Source: Bacteroidetes bacterium UBA5697
GTDB taxonomy: Bacteria > Bacteroidota > Bacteroidia > B-17B0 > Aurantibacillaceae
NCBI GenBank assembly: GCA_002420145.1
Contig: DIHL01000028.1
Span: forward strand, 1-54,202
DNA length: 54,202 nucleotides
Direction: 5' to 3'
Translations under genes and position numbers: made by a program
In this document: positions 15,938-26,342 of the stretch, piece by piece
Layout of the letters: each line of letters opens with the position of its first letter
How positions within the stretch are numbered: the stretch's first letter is position 1
The notes under the pieces: generated by a model
The model's input: the letters and a program-made list of their open reading frames with translations, nothing else
Told to the model about the DNA's origin: nothing
The model's database searches: none

Positions 15938-17710
15938 TTAGAAAGGAATAAAAGTCAAACCTGCCATTAAATTAAAACGTTGGCTTGGATATTTTTCCCA
16001 ACGGTAATAACGTGTATTGGCAATATTATTAAAGTTTACAAAGAAAGACATCATTTTACTATATCGGTATTCTGCACCAATGTTTACATCAACAATACCT
16101 TTCATTAATTTTGACTCCGTTGTGTAAATGAAATTATTTTCTACTTGTGTTAAAGCAAATTGATTACCAATTACAAAAACATCTGCTTTTAAAATAATTT
16201 TACTTTTCAAATTATAAACCGTAGATAAAGTGATATCATAATCAGGTTTATGATAAGCTCTCTCTAAATTTTTTGTTTTGTATAAGTAATAATTTCCTTT
16301 AGCTATAAAATGTACTTTTTCTTTGTACTGATACTTCACTTGTCCAGAAACATTAAACAAATTAGTATTATCATAAATAACTTTATATTGATTATCAAGC
16401 GTTCCGTTTTTAGTATAATCAATCACAAAGAAATGCATACTATCTACAATGCTATAACTTGCTTTAGCATCATAACTTGTTTTTGAACTCAAATTACCTT
16501 TTAAACCTCCAAATACATTGAATTTTGTGTTTGAATTTTTGTAATTAATAACAGACGTGATAAACGGATTTTCGTTTGATAAACTTCTTAATGAATTTTT
16601 CTGTAATCCTCCATTAATCCCAACATAAGGAATGATAATACTTTCATACACATCAAATTGAGCATTTAATTGAGGATGGAAATAAAATTTTGCACTTTCT
16701 CCTGTATACATATCAACTGTAGCCGCCAACCCAATATCTGCCATCCATTTTTTACCTTTAGTTTCGAAATAAGGATTCAATCTAATAATCATATCATTAA
16801 AAGTGTCATTTGGCAATTTGTGATTATAAAAATCTGCATCAAATGCTACAAACAATCTTTCCTTATTAATATATGTATTGAACAAGGTATTTAATTTCAC
16901 ATTATTTTCAGCTACATGATAGATGTCTGTTAAATTATGATAGCCTAACTTAATAAAATGATTAATCTTACTACTATCAGTATAATGACTTTGAACTTTA
17001 ATTACTGGTTCAAATAATTGATAACGTTGTTTCGTATAATCTTTAGATAAGTTGTTTTCTATTGTATCATACCCATAAAAATGCACCACATTTCTTTTAT
17101 AATTAAACTCTCCTGTTAAGGTATGTTTCTTATAAAATTTCTTTCCAAAAATCTCCCCTTCATTATCGCTATATCCACTATATCCTACATCTTTTAAATG
17201 AGATGACGATGAAATATGTTTGATATGTGCACCATAAGCAACATCTCTTGTTCTAATGCTATTAATCCAAAATTCTCCATACGGAGTTGTATAAGTACCC
17301 ATTCCTATTCTTAAAAGCGAACGATATAGTTTTGATAATGGCTCGTTTTGCATTTTAGCTGCGTCGATAGGAATAACTTCGTATTTAGAAACCAAAGGAG
17401 TAGATACAATTCCGTAATTGATATTAGCTATCTTTTTCACCGTATCTTTTATCTCTGGTAAATCGCCTAACTTAACAGCATCTTTAATAGTTGGTTCAAA
17501 TGTACTTGTTGTCGTGTAGGTATTATTTCCTCCTACCGTTTGCGCCAAGGTAGCTGCTACATAACCAAAAATAAGTAACAACACAAAAAACCATTGTAGT
17601 TTTTTAATTCTACGTTTTTGAATTTGCTGTTCTTGTTCGTACATAGCAGAATTACCATACTTACTTGAAGACTTCATCGTATTGCTATTAAATAGTTTTA
17701 TTTCTCTCAT
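15938..17710 (-). CDS. Outer-membrane beta-barrel protein paired with a TPR protein
   Basis: This is a 590-aa protein with a basic N-terminus (QKRRIKKL) and a single hydrophobic segment at about 39-56 ending in TLAQ, then a long series of alternating amphipathic beta strands to a terminal NLMAGLTFIPF, typical of an outer-membrane barrel. It resembles the TonB-dependent-receptor-like porins of Bacteroidota but no plug domain or TonB box is clear. The start is uncertain: Met12 or Met23 would put the signal peptide closer to the N-terminus. It begins 23 bases after the stop of the 1048-aa TPR gene, and a strong terminator follows, so the two form an operon and probably an envelope complex. Confidence 0.65.
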   Translation of the reverse strand: MREIKLFNSNTMKSSSKYGNSAMYEQEQQIQKRRIKKLQWFFVLLLIFGYVAATLAQTVGGNNTYTTTSTFEPTIKDAVKLGDLPEIKDTVKKIANINYGIVSTPLVSKYEVIPIDAAKMQNEPLSKLYRSLLRIGMGTYTTPYGEFWINSIRTRDVAYGAHIKHISSSSHLKDVGYSGYSDNEGEIFGKKFYKKHTLTGEFNYKRNVVHFYGYDTIENNLSKDYTKQRYQLFEPVIKVQSHYTDSSKINHFIKLGYHNLTDIYHVAENNVKLNTLFNTYINKERLFVAFDADFYNHKLPNDTFNDMIIRLNPYFETKGKKWMADIGLAATVDMYTGESAKFYFHPQLNAQFDVYESIIIPYVGINGGLQKNSLRSLSNENPFITSVINYKNSNTKFNVFGGLKGNLSSKTSYDAKASYSIVDSMHFFVIDYTKNGTLDNQYKVIYDNTNLFNVSGQVKYQYKEKVHFIAKGNYYLYKTKNLERAYHKPDYDITLSTVYNLKSKIILKADVFVIGNQFALTQVENNFIYTTESKLMKGIVDVNIGAEYRYSKMMSFFVNFNNIANTRYYRWEKYPSQRFNLMAGLTFIPF

Positions 17711-17733
17711 GTTATCTTTTTCTGAAATACCTT

Positions 17734-20700
17734 TTAATTATTGTTTTTTAATGAATCCATTTTTGCTTCATACAATTGATCAAACAAATCTTTATCAGCT
17801 TTGGTTTCTTTAAATTCAATTTTCATTTCGTTACCATTTTGTTGTTCTTGCAACATACGTGCAGCCTTTTTAGCTTTTAATTTTTCAAGCTTTGCGGTAG
17901 CCTCATCAATAAATTCTTGTTTAGGTTTACCATCAATAACTGTTTGTAACATTAATTCAGCATCCGCATCATCGCCTTTAGCAATATATGAATCCGCTAA
18001 TAACAATAAGCCTTTAGTATTCCAATCATCATTTGAATATTCATAACCAACTAATGTGGTAATCGTTTTTTCAACCGCTGTATAATCTTGTTTCGCTAAT
18101 TGAATTTTAGCAATGTGATATAAAGCCTCTGCACCTGTAATATTCTTAGCTGATTTATGAATAGCTTTAAACTCAATTAAAGCATCATCAAAACGACTTA
18201 ATTCAAATAATGATTTTGCTTTATCGTACTTAGCTTCGTTTGTTTGTTGAGGCGTAATTTTCTCTGTATTTAAAACCTTTACAGCAAAATCCAGAGCCAC
18301 TTCATAGTTTTTTAAGTAAAAAGCGCTTCTCATAGCACCAATTCTTCCACTTAGTTTATTAGCTGGCGTTTCAGCATACTCTTCTAATTTTTGATATAAA
18401 GGCAATGCTTCTTCGTATTTTTTATCTTTATACAATAAGTAGGTTAATTTTAATAAAGATGTTTCTGAATAAATCCCTCGTGATTTATTGACGATATATT
18501 GATATGATGGCTGAGCTTTATCATATTGACTGTTACTATAAGCGCACTCAGCATAACAAAAATGAGCTTCTGAAATATATTTACCTTCAGGATATTTACT
18601 AATATAACTACCAAATTTAGCCATCGCTAAATCACAATTTTTTTGATTATAGTATGCTTCTTTTGCCGCTTCATATAAAGATGATTCTAATTCACTTGTA
18701 TTTAAAGGATTACCAACAGAATTAAAATAGGTTGCCATCTCATCAATCTTACCTTGTGCTTCAAATATTTTTTTAATCATTGGTAATACTTCTCTCGCCT
18801 CAGACCCTTTTGGATCTTTCTTTACAATCTGATCAAAATAAGAAAACGCTTTATCATCTTCTTTCCTTTCATAATAAACCAATCCTATGCCCACTAATGA
18901 AGAAGCTACAAAAGACGAATTTGGATATGTATCTAATATCTTCTGATAATAAATCACAGCATTATCTCCATCTCCTAAGTCTTTGCGATACGTTTCTGCT
19001 GTTTCAAATATAGCAGCTGCTAAATAATTAGATTTAGGATATTTAGAAGCCAACATTTTCAAATCACTTATTTTTTCCTGATTATTTTTCAATAAACCGC
19101 TACACAATGCTTTTTGATACATACAGTAATCTACATCTAACTGGTTTAATGCAATAGCTGTTTCATAGTAATCCGCAGCTTGAGGATATACATTATTCAT
19201 AAAATAACTATCCGCAGTTCTGATGTTAGCATCAGCTACTTTTTTAGAATCATATGAATTTTTACTAATTAAAAATTTACGGAATGAAATGTTCGCGTTT
19301 TCATAATCCTTCTTGTTTTTTTGCTGAAAATAAGCGTAACCAATATTGTAATTAGATAAATCATACTCCTTTAAACTAAAAGCGCCTTCATTCAATTGAA
19401 AAGATTTCCAGGTTTCAATAGCTGTTACATAATCTTTTTTAATGTAAGATATTTCACCTAGCCAATACTGAGATAAGGCATTATAAGTTTTATCAAAATT
19501 AACGGCTAGTGATTTTTTAAAATAACGTGAAGCGCTATCTAAATCAATATTATTAAAAAACTCAACCGCCTTAAAATAAATTAGTTTTTGGTATGTGATT
19601 TTTAAAATTGGATCTAGAGGCTGAATCTTCTCGATAGAGGCAATGGCTTGAGAGTAATTTTTAGTGGTAGAATATACATTTACTAAATAATTATAGGCTT
19701 CTGCTTTTCTTAATGACTCAGGATAATCCTTAATGTATTTTTGAAAAGCGATAACCGCATCATTATATGGTGCAAAGGATAATTCGTAACATAATTTAGC
19801 ATAACTAAATAAAGCATCTTCTGTGATTTTAGGATCAAAAGAAGTTGTTGAGGCTGCATAAAAAGCATTACGCGCTTTTGTTTTACTATTATTTTTCACA
19901 TGGCAATCAGCTAAATGATACCAAGCATTTTGAGCTAAACTATCTTTTGCTTCAGTAGCTTTTTCAAAATTAATAATAGCATTTTTATAATCCTTAATTT
20001 GATAGTAACAATAACCTATTTCATAACTTCCTTGCGCATTAAATCCTGCGCCAGTAGTTTCAGATTTTTTAAAATAAGTTAATGCATTTGTAAAATCTTT
20101 CAAATTAAAATAAGACTCTCCTATCATTCGATTGATTTCTCCTTCTTTTTGAACATGAGAAGTATCATCTAACAATGCTGGTGCATTTTTTACAACTTCT
20201 GAGAATTTACCTTGAATAAAATAAATTTGAGTAATGTAATAAGGAACAACTGAACCAAATGTTTCGTTATTTAATAAACGATTAAACCCTTGCAAGGCTG
20301 TTTCGTATTTTTTTTCTTGATATAAAATATGAGAATAATAATAATTCGCAGGATGTGCATATTTATTGTCTACGTCTTTAATCTCAAATAAATCTGTTTT
20401 TGATTTTTCGAAATTTTTAGTCACGAAATAACTATAGCCTCTTTTGAAATAAAGTTCTGCTAAATTATCTTTACTTAAATCGTAAATATCTACTTTCTCT
20501 AAATACTGAATAGACTCTTCATACTTCTTCTTTCTGAAATTTGATTTACCTAAATAAAAATAACCCCATTTAACCTTGTTACTTTCTGGATGACGTTCAA
20601 TAAATTCCTTCATTCGCCATTCTCCATCCTTGTGAAATAACTCAATGCCGCAAGCCGCCGCATAATACTCAGCATCGGTTTTAATCAAGGTATTACCTTT

Positions 20701-20880
20701 AACTAAAGCCATATAATCTACAAACGCTTTTTGAGCAGCTGTGTATTGTTTTTTATCAAACAATTCCATCGCGGTTTTATAAGTTGCATCTTTATCAAGA
20801 TATAACTGTGTTTTTTGAGCAAACAAAAATCCTGAAAAGGTTAATAACAGTAGGCTTATGAAATATTTTTTAATCATCAT
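17734..20880 (-). CDS. Large secreted tetratricopeptide-repeat protein
   Basis: This 1048-aa protein has a signal peptide (residues 1-21, ending FLFAQ). It is made of about 20 or more TPR units from residue 30 onward, with many WGYFYLGKSNFRKKKYEESI-like repeats. The C-terminal 60 residues are charged and helical (KLEKLKAKKAARMLQEQQ). It should be periplasmic. The TPR array resembles a solenoid scaffold such as YbgF/BamD-type assembly proteins, though much longer. The beta-barrel gene directly downstream is its likely partner. The 220 bases upstream (20881-21100), shared with divergent ftsE, hold no firm promoter match that I could see. Confidence 0.85.
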   Translation of the reverse strand: MMIKKYFISLLLLTFSGFLFAQKTQLYLDKDATYKTAMELFDKKQYTAAQKAFVDYMALVKGNTLIKTDAEYYAAACGIELFHKDGEWRMKEFIERHPESNKVKWGYFYLGKSNFRKKKYEESIQYLEKVDIYDLSKDNLAELYFKRGYSYFVTKNFEKSKTDLFEIKDVDNKYAHPANYYYSHILYQEKKYETALQGFNRLLNNETFGSVVPYYITQIYFIQGKFSEVVKNAPALLDDTSHVQKEGEINRMIGESYFNLKDFTNALTYFKKSETTGAGFNAQGSYEIGYCYYQIKDYKNAIINFEKATEAKDSLAQNAWYHLADCHVKNNSKTKARNAFYAASTTSFDPKITEDALFSYAKLCYELSFAPYNDAVIAFQKYIKDYPESLRKAEAYNYLVNVYSTTKNYSQAIASIEKIQPLDPILKITYQKLIYFKAVEFFNNIDLDSASRYFKKSLAVNFDKTYNALSQYWLGEISYIKKDYVTAIETWKSFQLNEGAFSLKEYDLSNYNIGYAYFQQKNKKDYENANISFRKFLISKNSYDSKKVADANIRTADSYFMNNVYPQAADYYETAIALNQLDVDYCMYQKALCSGLLKNNQEKISDLKMLASKYPKSNYLAAAIFETAETYRKDLGDGDNAVIYYQKILDTYPNSSFVASSLVGIGLVYYERKEDDKAFSYFDQIVKKDPKGSEAREVLPMIKKIFEAQGKIDEMATYFNSVGNPLNTSELESSLYEAAKEAYYNQKNCDLAMAKFGSYISKYPEGKYISEAHFCYAECAYSNSQYDKAQPSYQYIVNKSRGIYSETSLLKLTYLLYKDKKYEEALPLYQKLEEYAETPANKLSGRIGAMRSAFYLKNYEVALDFAVKVLNTEKITPQQTNEAKYDKAKSLFELSRFDDALIEFKAIHKSAKNITGAEALYHIAKIQLAKQDYTAVEKTITTLVGYEYSNDDWNTKGLLLLADSYIAKGDDADAELMLQTVIDGKPKQEFIDEATAKLEKLKAKKAARMLQEQQNGNEMKIEFKETKADKDLFDQLYEAKMDSLKNNN

Positions 20881-21100
20881 GTTTTGTATAATCGTATATA
20901 AAAAAATCGTTACAATAAATTTTCATAAAAAAATTACTGCAACTAAATACTCTTTAAAATTTGCTCTTAAAAATAGCTGTCAAACAAACGCCCTTAACAC
21001 ATTGATTACGTAGTTATTAACCCGGTTGTGTTAAAACATGAAACAGAAAGTATTTATAGTAAGCTAATTACTTTCTAATTTCACAACAGAAATATTTACT

Positions 21101-21784
21101 ATGATTAACGACTCGGTTATTGAATTTAAGGACGCTACTATTTTTCAAGGAGACGTTCCTGTGATTACTAATTTAAATTTAGCCTTAAATAAAGGCGAAT
21201 TTGTTTATCTATTAGGTAAAACTGGTAGCGGTAAGAGTAGTTTACTAAAAACTATTTACGGCGACTTGGAGTTAACTCAAGGATTTGGGGAAGTAGCAGG
21301 CTTTAAATTACACAACTTAAAACGTAAGGAAATCCCTTTTTTACGCCGTAAATTAGGTATTGTATTTCAGGATTTTCAGTTGTTAAGTGATAGAAATGTA
21401 TTTGAAAATCTTCGTTTTGTGATGAAAGCTACTGGCTGGACAGATGAAGTGAAAATAAAAATGCGTGTAAAAGACGTGTTATCAAAAGTTGGATTGGAAA
21501 GTAAAGAACAATCTATGTCTTTTCAGTTATCTGGTGGAGAACAACAACGCATTAGTATTGCACGCGCTTTAATAAACGAACCTGAAATTATTTTAGCAGA
21601 TGAGCCAACCGGAAATTTAGATCCTGAAACATCTGAAGAAATTATGAAAATATTATTGGATATCAGTAAACAAGGGCGTTGTATTTTATTTGCCACTCAT
21701 GATTTACTACTATATAGTAAGTTCCCTGCTCGAACTTTAATGTGTGAAAACAATAAAATTGCAGATAGTGTTTCATTAAAATAA
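21101..21784 (+). CDS. ftsE: FtsE-like ABC transporter ATP-binding protein
   Basis: This 227-aa ATPase has Walker A GKTGSGKSS (39-47), Q-loop FQDFQLL (89-95), signature LSGGEQQR (143-150), Walker B IILADEPTGNLDP (163-175) and switch His200. The profile fits FtsE, the ATPase that with membrane protein FtsX activates peptidoglycan hydrolases during division. No FtsX gene is adjacent, and in Bacteroidota the two are often separate, so the partner is elsewhere. A LolD/MacB-type ATPase is the alternative. Its stop overlaps the ogt start by one base (TAATG). Confidence 0.82.
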   Translation: MINDSVIEFKDATIFQGDVPVITNLNLALNKGEFVYLLGKTGSGKSSLLKTIYGDLELTQGFGEVAGFKLHNLKRKEIPFLRRKLGIVFQDFQLLSDRNVFENLRFVMKATGWTDEVKIKMRVKDVLSKVGLESKEQSMSFQLSGGEQQRISIARALINEPEIILADEPTGNLDPETSEEIMKILLDISKQGRCILFATHDLLLYSKFPARTLMCENNKIADSVSLK

Positions 21785-22278
21785 TGAACGATTCTTTTGA
21801 TATATCTTATTATGAGTCACCAATTGGATTAATTCAAATAAAAAGTATTAATCAAAAAATTTGTTCTGTTTTATTTGTAGAAAAAGAAACAGAGCCATTC
21901 ACCATTGATACTGCTTTAAACAAAGAGTGTATCAAACAATTAAAAGAATATTTTGCAGGCACTCGTTTACAATTTGATTTGCCTATTTTTCAGATAGGAA
22001 CCGACTTTCAACAAAAAGTATGGAGTGAAGTTTACAAAATACCCTACGGCGATACTGCAACATATGCCTTATTAGCCCATAAAATTGGAGATATCAAAAG
22101 CATAAGAGCAGTAGGAACAACTAATGGAAAAAATAAAATTGCGATTATTGTGCCTTGTCACCGTGTGATTGGATCTGATGGCAGTTTAACAGGTTATGCT
22201 TGGGGGCTTGATAAAAAAGAATGGCTCTTAAAACATGAAATAGAACATTCTGGTCCTGTTGAGGGAAGGTTGTTTTAA
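21784..22278 (+). CDS. ogt: Methylated-DNA-protein-cysteine methyltransferase
   Basis: This 164-aa protein repairs O6-alkylguanine by suicide transfer to a cysteine. The active-site PCHRVIG is at 124-130, with Cys125 as acceptor; the preceding YALLAHKIG and SIRAVGTTNG segments form the helix-turn-helix and Asn hinge. Length is typical of Ogt, without an AdaA domain. It is translationally coupled to the FtsE-like gene by TAATG. A strong hairpin follows. Confidence 0.93.
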   Translation: MNDSFDISYYESPIGLIQIKSINQKICSVLFVEKETEPFTIDTALNKECIKQLKEYFAGTRLQFDLPIFQIGTDFQQKVWSEVYKIPYGDTATYALLAHKIGDIKSIRAVGTTNGKNKIAIIVPCHRVIGSDGSLTGYAWGLDKKEWLLKHEIEHSGPVEGRLF

Positions 22279-22282
22279 ATAG

Positions 22283-22315
22283 AGACCTTTCAGGTTTTAA
22301 AAACCTGAAAGGTCT
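22283..22315. terminator. Perfect 16-bp hairpin between convergent genes
   Basis: AGACCTTTCAGGTTTT and its exact complement flank a single A. It begins five bases after the ogt stop and ends five bases before the stop of the convergent minus-strand peptidase. Such 'GACCTTTCAGGTTTT' palindromes are known as dispersed repeats in Bacteroidota; here it can end transcription from both sides. Confidence 0.75.
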
Positions 22316-22319
22316 AATA

Positions 22320-23966
22320 TTACTTCACCTTTTCCAACTTAACATAAACATTTCTATCTAAAGAAATTGTTTTTGTTTTCTTCTCAAGATGAATAGTTTG
22401 CCATTGGCTTGTTGGCTTGATTAAAATTTCTATATCAGTTTTAATTTTTACCGGCATATTAAACTCATTTAAACAGTTGGTGTATCTAAATGATAATTTG
22501 TTATTCTTAATTTTATATTCTAGTATTGGTATTTGAGTAGTTCTCAAATATTGGTTAAACAAATAAGTAAAATCAATTCCAGTCTTTTCAATAATAAATG
22601 ATTCTAACTCTTTTGATGAAACAGTTTTGTGATAAAATATTTTATTCATCTCTCTTAACAGAAATCTAAATTTCTCATCGTCATTCATTACTTGCCTAAT
22701 CATGTGTACAACCTGACTCCCTTTGTTATACATATCTCCACTACCCTCTTTATGAACGCCATACTGACCAATAATCGCAATATCATTATTGATGGATTTC
22801 TTCACGCCTTCGCAATAATCATTACCTGCCTCTTTCCCAAATTCACATTCGGTAAATAATACCTCAGCATAAGACGTAAATCCTTCATGAATCCAATTAT
22901 CAGCCACATCACTAGCGGTGATATTATTGCCAAACCATTCGTGTCCACTTTCGTGTACCACAATAAAATCCCATTTTAAACCCCAACCGGTGTTTGATAA
23001 ATCACGCCCTGCGTAGCCGTTTAAATAGTAATTCCCATAAGCCACATTACTTTGGTGTTCCATCCCTAAATATGGCGCTTCTACAATTTTATATGAATCT
23101 TCATAAAAAGGATAAGGCCCAAACCAATGCTCAAAGCATTTGAGCATTTTCTCTACTTGAGGCTTAAGATGTGTTTTAATTTTGTTTTTATGATATGATA
23201 AAACAAAATAATTAACTAACAAATTTCTTCCGTTTTCACCAAGGAATGTATCAGTTATATACGTGTAATTTCCAATGTAAGGTATTATGTTATAATTATT
23301 AATAGGATTAGTTACATTCCACGTGTACTTAATAGAATTTACTGAATCGCCGTAAAAAAACATATCATTCAACTTACCATTTCCAATACCAATCAATGTA
23401 TCGGTAGTAATAATATTTATTTCGCAGCCACTATCCGGTTCATCACTTTGTAAATCTTTACATGGATACCAAATACTTGGTCCGTTACCTTGACAAGCAA
23501 CACTCATCCAAGGATTACCTAACGAATCCTTTTTCCAAACCCAGCCTCCATCCCAAGGTGGATTTTTGGCAGCTTTAGGTTTACCTGAAAAAAACACATT
23601 TAACACATGACGAGAGTTTTTAATTTGATTTTCTAATGATAGCATCCAACGATTATTCTCTTTTTTGAAAGTCTTAATTTTCAAATCATCATAAAAAACA
23701 CTATCAATCATCATCGGTGCTTGAAGATCTAATTGCATTAAATTCGAAGATTCTAAAACACTGTACTCAATTTTATTATTTCCTATAAGAGTTTTCGAAC
23801 TATAATCTGGTTTTACTGTAAGATTATAAACCTTCACATCCCACCAAGAACGATAAGCATGATTACTTCCTAAAAGTGTATCTTCTTTTGTAAAGGCTTT
23901 CGATTGAGAAAAAGAATTGTAAGTGAATACAAATAACAATATAAATATTCTAAGTCTTACAATCAT
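22320..23966 (-). CDS. M1 family metallopeptidase (gluzincin), secreted
   Basis: This 548-aa protein has a signal peptide (1-20, ending NSFSQ). It resembles the M1 aminopeptidase family: an N-terminal beta-sandwich to about 230, then the thermolysin-like domain with zinc motif HESGHEWFGNN (His338, Glu339, His342) and third ligand Glu361 in NWIHEGFTSY. The usual GAMEN substrate loop appears as GMEHQ (301-305). The C-terminal helical domain is short. It is probably a periplasmic aminopeptidase. It lies 6 bases after the stop of another M1 gene, which suggests a common transcript. Confidence 0.88.
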   Translation of the reverse strand: MIVRLRIFILLFVFTYNSFSQSKAFTKEDTLLGSNHAYRSWWDVKVYNLTVKPDYSSKTLIGNNKIEYSVLESSNLMQLDLQAPMMIDSVFYDDLKIKTFKKENNRWMLSLENQIKNSRHVLNVFFSGKPKAAKNPPWDGGWVWKKDSLGNPWMSVACQGNGPSIWYPCKDLQSDEPDSGCEINIITTDTLIGIGNGKLNDMFFYGDSVNSIKYTWNVTNPINNYNIIPYIGNYTYITDTFLGENGRNLLVNYFVLSYHKNKIKTHLKPQVEKMLKCFEHWFGPYPFYEDSYKIVEAPYLGMEHQSNVAYGNYYLNGYAGRDLSNTGWGLKWDFIVVHESGHEWFGNNITASDVADNWIHEGFTSYAEVLFTECEFGKEAGNDYCEGVKKSINNDIAIIGQYGVHKEGSGDMYNKGSQVVHMIRQVMNDDEKFRFLLREMNKIFYHKTVSSKELESFIIEKTGIDFTYLFNQYLRTTQIPILEYKIKNNKLSFRYTNCLNEFNMPVKIKTDIEILIKPTSQWQTIHLEKKTKTISLDRNVYVKLEKVK

Positions 23967-23972
23967 TTAATA

Positions 23973-26342
23973 CTACTTCGCCTCTTTAGCTTTTTGCATA
24001 GGATTTCCACCTGTGCTTTGTCCGCGGCCAACAGTTTTGCCTTTAAATACATCAAAACGACTAGGAGTTTCTTTTACATTCCAAGTATTATTCTTTTCAT
24101 CAATGTCGCAGGTTTCTTTAAAAGGATCTAACACAATAGAAGCTACTTCTTTATTTTTAGAATACGTTTTCACTACATTCTTTTCATTCTTACGCCACAC
24201 ATAAGCATTCACTCTATCAATCTCAGAAGTCCCATCTTTAAAATTCCATTGGATAATTAATGGTGTAACACAACCACCTTTATTGGTAAAATAAATTTCA
24301 TAATTATATTTTCCTTTAATGCTTGCAAAAGCAGAGTCGCTTACCGCTTCTAAATTCTCATTACGGTTAACAGCTTTTTTCTCCACTTCTGTTTTTACTT
24401 CTGGTTTATAATGGAAATAAAAATCACGTAAAGTTGTATCTACGTCTACTAAGAACTTTAATCCTTCTTGTTTATTTCTGATTTTAGAAATAGGCTCAAA
24501 TGTGTCTTTTGCTCTTGGGTAAATTCTTATTGTATCCATTTTCACAGGCACTTCTTTATTATTGATAAACGTATATGCCTTCACTGAATCAACCGATACA
24601 TCCACTGGTTCAATATCATAAAACCAAGCTCTCCAATACCAATCTAAATCAACTGCGCTGGCATCTTCCATACTTCTAAAAAAATCGGCAGGTGTTGGAT
24701 GTTTAAATGCCCAACGAGTACAATATTGTTTAAATGCAAAATCAAATAATTCACGCCCCATTACCGTTTCACGTAAAATATTTAAAGCTGTACATGGCTT
24801 ACCGTAAGCATTAGCTCCAAAATTATTAATGTTCTCACTATTCGTCATTATTGGTTCTAACTGATCTTTTGGCAAACGCATATAATCCACCATTTTATGG
24901 GCAGGTCCACGATTTGACGGATAATTATTGTCAAACTCTTGCTCTGTTAAAAATTGTACAAATGTGTTTAATCCTTCATCCAACCAACTCCATTGGCGCT
25001 CATCACTATTAATAATCATTGGGAAGAAGTTATGGCCTACTTCATGAATAATTACACCTAACATACCATACTTTGTTCCTTCAGTGTAAGTTCCATCTTT
25101 TTCTGTTCTACCAAAATTAAAACAAATCATTGGGTACTCCATTCCGTTTGACGCTTCGATACTTTGAGCAACTGGATAAGTATAAGGAATGGTGAATTTT
25201 GAATAGGTTTTAATCGTATGCGCTACTGTTTTAGTTGAATACTTTCTATATAAACCATAGGCTTCTTTTCCGTAAAAACTCATACACATTACTTTTTTAC
25301 CATCTACTTTAATTGGCATCGCGTCCCACATAAATTTACGAGAAGAGCCCCAAGCAAAATCTCTCACGCTATCAGCTTTAAAAATCCAAGTTTTAGTTCC
25401 TGTTGCTTTATTTTTTTCAGCTGCTGTGCATTCATCCAATGTTACAACTTCCGTTACATCATTATAATTTGCATTTGCTTTTGTCCAACGAGCCATTTGA
25501 TTTGGAGTTAAAACTTGAGCATAGTTTTGACATTCTCCAGTGGAACAAATTATATGGTCTGCAGGAACCGTCATTTTTACCGTATAATTTCCAAAAGCTA
25601 AAGCAAACTCTCCACGACCTGTAAATTGTTTATTTTGCCATCCTTGAAAATCGCTATACACACACATACGTGGGTACCACTGAGTCATCGTAAACAAATA
25701 GTTTCCATCTTCTTTAAAAAATTCGTAGCCACCACGACCACCAATTTCCATACGATTACCCATTTTATATTGCCATTTTACAATAAATTTCACTTTCGAA
25801 TTTGGCATTAATGTTTTAGGTAAATCAATACGCATCATGGTTTGATTGATGGTATATTTAATTGGCTTACCTAATTCATCAGTTACAGATAAAATTTGAT
25901 CTCCTAATCCTTTTAAACGTTCATTTACATCCATAGCCTTAGCTGTATTCAAATCATAAGGCGCACCCATTTTATTACTATCAAAATAGTTAGCATCATT
26001 TGTGGGGTTATGTTGATTTTCATCTAACTGTAGCCATAAATAATCTAATTTATCTGGAGAATAGTTATGATATGTTACCACTTCCTTTCCAATTAACATC
26101 AAATTCTTTTCATCTAATGTTGCTTCAATATTATAATCTGCTTTTTGCTGCCAATACTTAGCACCAGGAGCACCCGAAGCAGTTCTTTGCTCATTAGGAG
26201 TTGGTAAAATAGTTCCTAATTGCTCAAATTTATTCCCATGATTTGACATAGGATTATTTTTGATGTTTTGAGCAACAACTGAAGACGCTGTTAAACAAAC
26301 AATGGAAGTAATTTTTAAAAATCGATTCATATTATAATGCAT
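23973..26342 (-). CDS. M1 family metallopeptidase, second secreted paralogue
   Basis: This protein of up to 789 aa carries the zinc site HEVGHNFF (His433, Glu434, His437) and third ligand Glu456 in DEGLN; numbering is from the first Met. The second Met (26330) gives the cleanest signal peptide (MNRFLKITSIVCLTASSVVAQ) and removes an 11-base overlap with the HupE gene, so I favour it. The protein is longer than its downstream neighbour, with a C-terminal segment of beta strands and a low-complexity lysine-rich end (VGRGQSTGGNPMQKAKEAK). The GAMEN loop is replaced by SNGMEYP (398-404). It sits between the HupE-like gene and the second M1 gene. Confidence 0.87.
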   Translation of the reverse strand: MHYNMNRFLKITSIVCLTASSVVAQNIKNNPMSNHGNKFEQLGTILPTPNEQRTASGAPGAKYWQQKADYNIEATLDEKNLMLIGKEVVTYHNYSPDKLDYLWLQLDENQHNPTNDANYFDSNKMGAPYDLNTAKAMDVNERLKGLGDQILSVTDELGKPIKYTINQTMMRIDLPKTLMPNSKVKFIVKWQYKMGNRMEIGGRGGYEFFKEDGNYLFTMTQWYPRMCVYSDFQGWQNKQFTGRGEFALAFGNYTVKMTVPADHIICSTGECQNYAQVLTPNQMARWTKANANYNDVTEVVTLDECTAAEKNKATGTKTWIFKADSVRDFAWGSSRKFMWDAMPIKVDGKKVMCMSFYGKEAYGLYRKYSTKTVAHTIKTYSKFTIPYTYPVAQSIEASNGMEYPMICFNFGRTEKDGTYTEGTKYGMLGVIIHEVGHNFFPMIINSDERQWSWLDEGLNTFVQFLTEQEFDNNYPSNRGPAHKMVDYMRLPKDQLEPIMTNSENINNFGANAYGKPCTALNILRETVMGRELFDFAFKQYCTRWAFKHPTPADFFRSMEDASAVDLDWYWRAWFYDIEPVDVSVDSVKAYTFINNKEVPVKMDTIRIYPRAKDTFEPISKIRNKQEGLKFLVDVDTTLRDFYFHYKPEVKTEVEKKAVNRNENLEAVSDSAFASIKGKYNYEIYFTNKGGCVTPLIIQWNFKDGTSEIDRVNAYVWRKNEKNVVKTYSKNKEVASIVLDPFKETCDIDEKNNTWNVKETPSRFDVFKGKTVGRGQSTGGNPMQKAKEAK

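Noticed and set aside
17620..17710. TonB-dependent receptor assignment for the barrel protein
   Set aside because: A plug domain and TonB box could not be recognised, so I kept a general outer-membrane barrel call.
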